From Site-B1 sp963827785 (GTDB lineage Bacteria > Bacteroidota > Bacteroidia > Flavobacteriales > Flavobacteriaceae), in NCBI GenBank assembly GCA_963827785.1, contig CAWHCT010000018.1:1-64000 (forward strand): a DNA stretch of 64,000 nucleotides. The letters are read 5' to 3'. A program made the position numbers and the translations under genes. Positions 59,749-64,000 of the stretch are shown in pieces. A model generated the notes under the pieces. The model was not told the DNA's origin. It saw only the letters and a list, made by a program, of their open reading frames with translations, and did no database searches. Numbering within the stretch: position 1 is the stretch's first letter; each line of letters opens with the position of its first letter.

Positions 59749-60624
59749 ATGAATATTGTAATTCTTTCAAGAAATTCAAATCTTTATTCAACGAACAGGC
59801 TTGTTGAAGAAGGAAAAAAACGCGGTCATAAAGTAGAGGTAATAGATCCTTTAAAATGCGATTTAATTATAGAAAAGGAAAAACCCACGATCTATTATAA
59901 AGACAGGTATTTGGATTATGTCGATGCCATAATTCCCAGAATTGGGTCCTCTGTAACCTTTTATGGATGCGCAGTTGTCCGACAGTTTGAAATGATGCAT
60001 GTTTTTACTACCGTTACCTCTGATGCCATTTTGCGTTCCAGAGATAAATTAAGAAGCTTTCAGAGACTGTCCAGAGCGGGTATTGGAATGCCAAAGACTG
60101 TTTTTACTAACTACTCCAGAGATGTAGAAGAGGTAATTAGTCATGTTGGCGGAACCCCGGTAATTATAAAGCTTCTTGAAGGCACACAGGGCTTAGGAGT
60201 CGTCTTGGCAGAGAGTAAGAATGCAGCTGAATCTGTTTTGGAAGCATTTAATGGATTACAGGCTAGAGTAATAGTTCAGGAATATATAAAAGAAGCAAAA
60301 GGATCTGATCTTAGGGCTTTAATCGTGGATAATCAGGTTGTAGGTGCCATGAAAAGACAAGGGAAAGATGGTGAATTCAGGTCCAATTTACATCGTGGAG
60401 GCAGTGCCGATTATGTAAAGTTAAATGCGGAAGAAATAAAAGCTGCCCTAAAAGCAGCAAAGGCCTTAAAATTGCCTGTTTGTGGTGTTGATATGTTAGA
60501 GTCTGAAAGAGGACCACTTGTTTTAGAGGTGAATTCTACTCCGGGATTGGAAGGAATAGAAGGTGCAACCAATAAAAATATTGCCAGAGCTATTATTACG
60601 TTTATTGAAAGAAATGTCAAGTAA
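59749..60624 (+). CDS. rimK: RimK family ATP-grasp ligase (S6 glutamate ligase)
   Basis: A 291-residue ATP-grasp enzyme. RimK adds glutamate to the C-terminus of ribosomal protein S6. Seen: MNIVILSRNSNLYST, PRIGSSVTFYGCAVVRQFE, RSRDKLRSFQ, VIIKLLEGTQGLGVVLAES, VQEYIKEAKGSDLRALIV and VLEVNSTPGLEGIE with the Mg-binding Glu/Asn. Complete. The next gene begins immediately after its stop (TAAATG), so they are translationally linked. Confidence 0.93.
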   Translation: MNIVILSRNSNLYSTNRLVEEGKKRGHKVEVIDPLKCDLIIEKEKPTIYYKDRYLDYVDAIIPRIGSSVTFYGCAVVRQFEMMHVFTTVTSDAILRSRDKLRSFQRLSRAGIGMPKTVFTNYSRDVEEVISHVGGTPVIIKLLEGTQGLGVVLAESKNAAESVLEAFNGLQARVIVQEYIKEAKGSDLRALIVDNQVVGAMKRQGKDGEFRSNLHRGGSADYVKLNAEEIKAALKAAKALKLPVCGVDMLESERGPLVLEVNSTPGLEGIEGATNKNIARAIITFIERNVK

Positions 60625-61596
60625 ATGAGCAAAGCAGAGATTCTTAATATACTGGGAGAGAAAGTTGGCTTAGGTGAAAGTGCAGAGGCAAGCTTTGATG
60701 TTGCAAAATTACATTCCAGAAATCCGATAGAAGTTCCGGTAATAATCAGTCGTTCTAAAAAACCGGGACCAACCGTTTTAATTACTGCAGGTATTCATGG
60801 TGATGAGGTCAACGGAGTTGAAATTGTAAGACAAATAATTGCAAAAGGCATCAATAAGCCAAAAATAGGAACCATCATTTGTATACCTGTGATCAATATT
60901 TTTGGGTTTATTCACATGGAAAGAGAATTTCCTGATGGGCGTGATCTAAACAGGGTTTTTCCCGGCAGTAAATCGGGTTCTTTGGCAAGCCGAGTGGCTC
61001 ATAAATTAATAAAGGAAATCGTGCCTCATACAGATCTTATTTTGGACTATCATACAGGAGGAGCCGATCGGTTTAATTCACCTCAGATCAGAATAGCTGA
61101 AAATGATATAGCTTTAGAAAATCTGGCATCGATCTTTGGGGCGCCTTTTGTGCTTTACACCAAAAACATCAAAAAGTCTTTCAGAAGTGCATGTCATAAA
61201 CTGGGTATACCAATATTATTATATGAAGGAGGAAAGTCCTTTAATATTGATCCTATTGTGACCAATACGGGAGTTAATGGTTGTAAACGGATTTTGAGCA
61301 ATCTGGGTATGCTTCAGGGGAAATTCAAGGTTTCAAAACCAAAGAAAAAGTCACTTTTCGTTCAGGAGAGTAAATGGTTAAGAGCAAAGCATTCAGGAAT
61401 GTTTAAGGCGTCAGTAGCACTTAATTCTTATGTAGAAAAAGGCGGTTTAATAGGCAATATTACAGATCCATATGGAAAATTCAACCATTTTGTAAAATCG
61501 GAATATTCAGGATACGTATTTAATATCAATGAATCTCCCTTAGTCTACCAGGGAGATGCACTTTTTCATATTGCATCGAAATTAAAGGATGTCTAG
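60625..61596 (+). CDS. Succinylglutamate desuccinylase/aspartoacylase-family zinc hydrolase
   Basis: A 323-residue M14-like (AspA/AstE) zinc enzyme. Zinc ligands His58 and Glu61 (TAGIHGDEVNG) and His143 (LDYHTGG); DGRDLNRVFPG (104-114) is the substrate-binding signature. The C-terminal beta domain (HSGMFKASVALNSYVEKGG) is typical. Substrates in the family are N-acyl amino acids. Its tight pairing with rimK suggests it acts on a related glutamate-containing bond, perhaps removing what RimK adds; that is a hypothesis. Its stop shares CTAG with the convergent tetR gene. Confidence 0.9.
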   Translation: MSKAEILNILGEKVGLGESAEASFDVAKLHSRNPIEVPVIISRSKKPGPTVLITAGIHGDEVNGVEIVRQIIAKGINKPKIGTIICIPVINIFGFIHMEREFPDGRDLNRVFPGSKSGSLASRVAHKLIKEIVPHTDLILDYHTGGADRFNSPQIRIAENDIALENLASIFGAPFVLYTKNIKKSFRSACHKLGIPILLYEGGKSFNIDPIVTNTGVNGCKRILSNLGMLQGKFKVSKPKKKSLFVQESKWLRAKHSGMFKASVALNSYVEKGGLIGNITDPYGKFNHFVKSEYSGYVFNINESPLVYQGDALFHIASKLKDV

Positions 61597-62147
61597 ATCA
61601 GGCTCAATGCAATTTCCTTTGCATCTTTAATTGGCCAGCTGTCTTGCTGTAAATAACTTTCGATCAAAGCCCCTTCAAATAACAGATATAATTTGGAAGC
61701 CAGTTTTTCAGGATGTTTTACATCTAAATTTTGAGAGACCAGTTCAGTGATATAATTGCGTAGAGTTGATTTATTTTTAAATATTTCGTCCTTAATGACT
61801 GTATTTTGTTTATCGATTTCGGCTAAAATATTCTGGCTCCAGCCACCTTTAAAATCAGGTTCTCTGTACAATTCCCTTAAAAAATCAAAAATAGCCAAGA
61901 CTTTTACTTTTCCTTTTTGCTTATCTTTTAAAAAGACAGCCAATTTATTATAAAACTGTTCTTCCTTATGGTTCAAATAGGCTATGCACAGAGCATCTTT
62001 AGTTTTAAAATGACTGTATAAGCTGGCTTTAGCCACATTGGCTTTTTCAATAACCTCATTTATTCCGGTATTATTATAGCCGTTTTGGTAAAACAATTCT
62101 GAAGCTGTTTCGATTAATCGCTCTTTGACAGGTTTTTGATTTTTCAT
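61593..62147 (-). CDS. TetR family transcriptional regulator
   Basis: A 184-residue regulator with N-terminal HTH (VKERLIETASELFYQNGYNN, EVIEKANVAKASLYSHFKTK) and a C-terminal ligand-binding domain (GGWSQNILAEIDKQ, EKLASKLYLLFEGALIES) of the kind seen in TetR_C-type one-component repressors. A perfect palindrome at 62191-62210 in the divergent region is a good operator candidate, suggesting control of itself and/or the folate gene. The ligand is unknown. Confidence 0.92.
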   Translation of the reverse strand: MKNQKPVKERLIETASELFYQNGYNNTGINEVIEKANVAKASLYSHFKTKDALCIAYLNHKEEQFYNKLAVFLKDKQKGKVKVLAIFDFLRELYREPDFKGGWSQNILAEIDKQNTVIKDEIFKNKSTLRNYITELVSQNLDVKHPEKLASKLYLLFEGALIESYLQQDSWPIKDAKEIALSLI

Positions 62148-62190
62148 AAGGTTATTATATATATTATAAAATTACGCTATACATATTTGC

Positions 62191-62210
62191 AAAACAGACT
62201 TGTCTGTTTT
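62191..62210. promoter_or_regulatory. Candidate TetR operator
   Basis: AAAACAGAC-TT-GTCTGTTTT is a perfect 9-2-9 inverted repeat 44 bases from the tetR start and 35 bases from the divergent gene's start, of the size and type bound by TetR dimers. Confidence 0.65.
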
Positions 62211-62244
62211 AGTTTTTAACAGTTTTATCAACTAAATTTAACCC

Positions 62245-62808
62245 ATGACAAAACAAGAGCTACGAGCTAAATATAAAGAGTTAAGAACTCAGCTTTCATC
62301 AGAAGATATAAATAAGAAAAGCATTGCCATTGCTAATGAAATTTTAAAATTACCCATTTGGAACGCAGAATTTTACCATGTGTTTTTATCTATAGAACAA
62401 CTGAAGGAAGTGGATACAGAACCCATTTTGAGCATACTTTCAGGAAAAGACAAACATATTGTATTGTCTAAAACCGAGTTCAAAACAACTTCAATGAAAC
62501 ACTTCTTATTAACTGACAACACAAAAATTAAAACGAATAGCTGGAACATACCAGAACCTGTTGACGGCATTGAGATCAAACCGGAAAAGATAGATGTTGT
62601 TTTTGTACCGCTATTAGCTTTTGACAAACAGGGTAACAGAGTTGGCTATGGCAAAGGTTTTTATGATAATTTCCTTAGAGAATGTAGACCGGAAACTTTG
62701 AAAATAGGATTGTCTTTTTTTGAGCCTGAGGAGATTATAGTGGGAATATCAAATAATGATGTCAAGTTGGATATGTGCATCACTCCGTTTAAGACGTTTC
62801 AGTTTTAG
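62245..62808 (+). CDS. 5-formyltetrahydrofolate cyclo-ligase
   Basis: A 187-residue enzyme converting 5-formyl-THF to 5,10-methenyl-THF with ATP. N-terminal MTKQELRAKYKELRTQL, central VDVVFVPLLAFDKQGNRVGYGKGFYDNF (the phosphate-binding G-YGKGFYD signature is within) and ending DMCITPFKTFQF are typical. Convergent with lspA, overlapping it by 20 bases. Confidence 0.94.
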   Translation: MTKQELRAKYKELRTQLSSEDINKKSIAIANEILKLPIWNAEFYHVFLSIEQLKEVDTEPILSILSGKDKHIVLSKTEFKTTSMKHFLLTDNTKIKTNSWNIPEPVDGIEIKPEKIDVVFVPLLAFDKQGNRVGYGKGFYDNFLRECRPETLKIGLSFFEPEEIIVGISNNDVKLDMCITPFKTFQF

Positions 62809-63430
62809 CTTCATTTTTAGGAAACACTTTTTTATTGAACACAATAAGCATGATGAAACCGGTACTAATGGCCATATCAGCAATATTAAAAACAGGTTCG
62901 AAAAAAGTAAAATAATCCCCGCCAATGAATGGGATCCATTCAGGTAAAAAACCTTTGTATAAGGGAAAATAGAGCATGTCAACAACATTACCATGGAGCA
63001 AGGTGTCATAGCCGCCTTGGGCAGGAAGAAACTGCGCAATTTGTCCAACACTGTCACTAAACAATACACCATAAAATACAGAATCAATTATGTTTCCAAG
63101 TGCGCCTGCAAAAATTAATGATATTGACAGGATCAGCAGTTTTGAACCTTGGTGCTTAATTGTATTTAAAAGCCAGTAACCAATTCCAAAAATTGCAATT
63201 AGACGAAATACAGTAAGAAATACTTTTGCGGACCTGTCCGAGATTATAGTTATAAAATCACTTAATTTAGTTCCCCAGGCCATTCCCTTATTCTCTACAA
63301 ATAAGATCTCAAACCAATTAAATACTTTAATGCTATCTCCTAAGGCAAAATGGGTTTTGATATATACTTTACTTATTTGATCAATAAGTAAAATTATTAT
63401 AATTAAAAGAGAAGCTTTTTTCAAGGACAT
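62789..63430 (-). CDS. lspA: Lipoprotein signal peptidase (SPase II)
   Basis: A 213-residue membrane aspartyl peptidase cleaving prolipoproteins before the lipidated Cys. Four hydrophobic segments; catalytic aspartates Asp151 (HGNVVDMLYFP) and Asp185 (FNIADMAIS), with GALGNIIDS before them. The insertion between GNIID and HGNVVD is longer than in proteobacterial enzymes, as usual in Bacteroidota. Needed by the many lipoproteins in this window. Confidence 0.95.
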   Translation of the reverse strand: MSLKKASLLIIIILLIDQISKVYIKTHFALGDSIKVFNWFEILFVENKGMAWGTKLSDFITIISDRSAKVFLTVFRLIAIFGIGYWLLNTIKHQGSKLLILSISLIFAGALGNIIDSVFYGVLFSDSVGQIAQFLPAQGGYDTLLHGNVVDMLYFPLYKGFLPEWIPFIGGDYFTFFEPVFNIADMAISTGFIMLIVFNKKVFPKNEAKTETS

Positions 63431-63472
63431 ATGTTAGTGGTTGCTCAACGAGATTCCTGTTTTTGCAGGAAT

Positions 63473-63505
63473 AAAAAACGTCCCAATATACTATATTGAG
63501 ACGTT
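63473..63505 (-). terminator. Terminator after the TraR/DksA-type gene
   Basis: On the minus strand AACGTCTCAATA ... TATTGGGACGTT with one mismatch, then T6. It separates the ileS-dksA unit from lspA. Confidence 0.75.
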
Positions 63506-63526
63506 AAACCTTACAAGATTTAAAAT

Positions 63527-63912
63527 TTATTTTTGCATATTTTTAGCTTCAATACTAAGTGTTGCATGAGGGACTAATTTTAAGTCGTCTCTTTATTGAT
63601 TAGTTTACCCGTAACCCTGCAAACTCCATATGTTTTGTTTTCAATTCTGATCAAGGCATTTCTCAGGTCACGTATGAATTTTTCCTGTCTTATTGCCAAT
63701 TGGGAGTTGGCTTCCTTGCTCATAGTTTCACTACCTTCTTCAAAAGCCTTAAATGTTGGAGACGTATCATCTGTACCATTGTTATGATCATTCATATAGG
63801 CACTTTTAATAAGTTCCAGGTCTCTTTGGGCTTTTTCTATTTTTTCTGTGATCAGGGTTTTGAATTCTCCCAATTCCTTATCTGAATATCTGTTATTTGT
63901 ATCTACGCTCAT
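63527..63912 (-). CDS. TraR/DksA family protein, one frameshift
   Basis: About 128 residues when bridged. The N-terminal coiled coil (DKELGEFKTLITEKIEKAQRDLELIK) and TYGVCRVTGKLI are typical of Bacteroidota TraR/DksA-like proteins, which act on RNA polymerase; only one of the usual zinc cysteines is kept. A base is lost near 63582: the first frame ends KETT, the other gives LKLVPHATLSIEAKNMQK, the normal tail. It begins four bases after the ileS stop. Confidence 0.87.
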
Positions 63913-63915
63913 AAT

Positions 63916-64000
63916 TTAATGTTTTTGAATAAATAATTTAGTATGGACATCGTCGAAATCAATTTCTATACCACTATTTAATATTTCTAATATTTCTAAT
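63916..64000 (-). CDS. ileS: Isoleucyl-tRNA synthetase, C-terminal end only
   Basis: The last 27 codons of a minus-strand gene entering from beyond the window, ending IEIDFDDVHTKLFIQKH. The ending and the gene order (ileS, TraR/DksA, lspA) match IleS in Flavobacteriaceae. Identification rests on this short tail and context. Confidence 0.6.
   Translation of the reverse strand, partial: LEILEILNSGIEIDFDDVHTKLFIQKH

Overview
The window is AT-rich and looks like chromosome from a marine-type member of the Bacteroidota, most likely family Flavobacteriaceae. The evidence is the Bacteroidota promoter signature (TTG or TTTG, about 19 bases, then TAnnTTTG) before several genes, CarboxypepD_reg-type TonB receptors with partner lipoproteins, type IX secretion (T9SS) cargo with PorP/SprF and OmpA partners, an S46 dipeptidyl peptidase, the three-gene sdhCAB operon, and the gene order sufA-B-C-D-S-E followed by DUF59, DUF2480 and DUF3078. 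No rRNA, tRNA, CRISPR array, phage or insertion sequence was seen.

Layout: 1-3.2 kb, an aminotransferase (cut by the window edge) divergent from an S46 peptidase. 3.2-4.8 kb, a decayed T9SS-cargo gene between two identical terminators and REP-like hairpins. 4.8-8.8 kb, the succinate dehydrogenase operon with a small four-helix-bundle gene inserted between sdhA and sdhB. 8.9-17.1 kb, a secreted BNR/sortilin-like propeller protein, pepP, an LRR lipoprotein, an alpha/beta hydrolase, a pair of small CxxC proteins and thiL. 17.3-25.9 kb, the suf iron-sulfur assembly operon with two embedded envelope proteins. 26-28.2 kb, hflX and a nuclease-family protein. 28.4-35.1 kb, a large T9SS type-B surface protein with its PorP/SprF and OmpA partners. 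35.2-40.6 kb, a TonB receptor, a DUF5689 lipoprotein and a divergent secreted nuclease-like protein. 41-48.3 kb, two paralogous TonB receptors, one with a lipoprotein partner. 48.5-59.7 kb (minus strand), pgi, an M23 peptidase, kynA, DUF3108, hppD, hmgA, patatin and uvrC, including tyrosine and tryptophan breakdown steps. 59.7-64 kb, rimK with an AspA/AstE-like zinc hydrolase, a TetR regulator, 5-formyl-THF cyclo-ligase, lspA, a TraR/DksA-type regulator and the 3' end of ileS.

An important property of the sequence: at least 14 genes are interrupted by single-base indels (15 events), many at short homopolymers and many in genes a living cell would normally need intact (sufB, sufD, sufE, sdhA, pgi, uvrC). 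Conserved protein sequence resumes in another frame at each break, so I read these as sequence or assembly errors rather than decay, and I give such genes as single CDS spanning the break. The T9SS remnant at 3.7-4.7 kb is different: it has lost its N-terminus and is broken in several places, so it is probably a true pseudogene.

Functionally the window combines core metabolism (Fe-S assembly, succinate dehydrogenase, glycolysis, folate, thiamine) with a particle- or polymer-degrading surface lifestyle: secreted peptidases and nucleases, outer-membrane import and T9SS adhesins.
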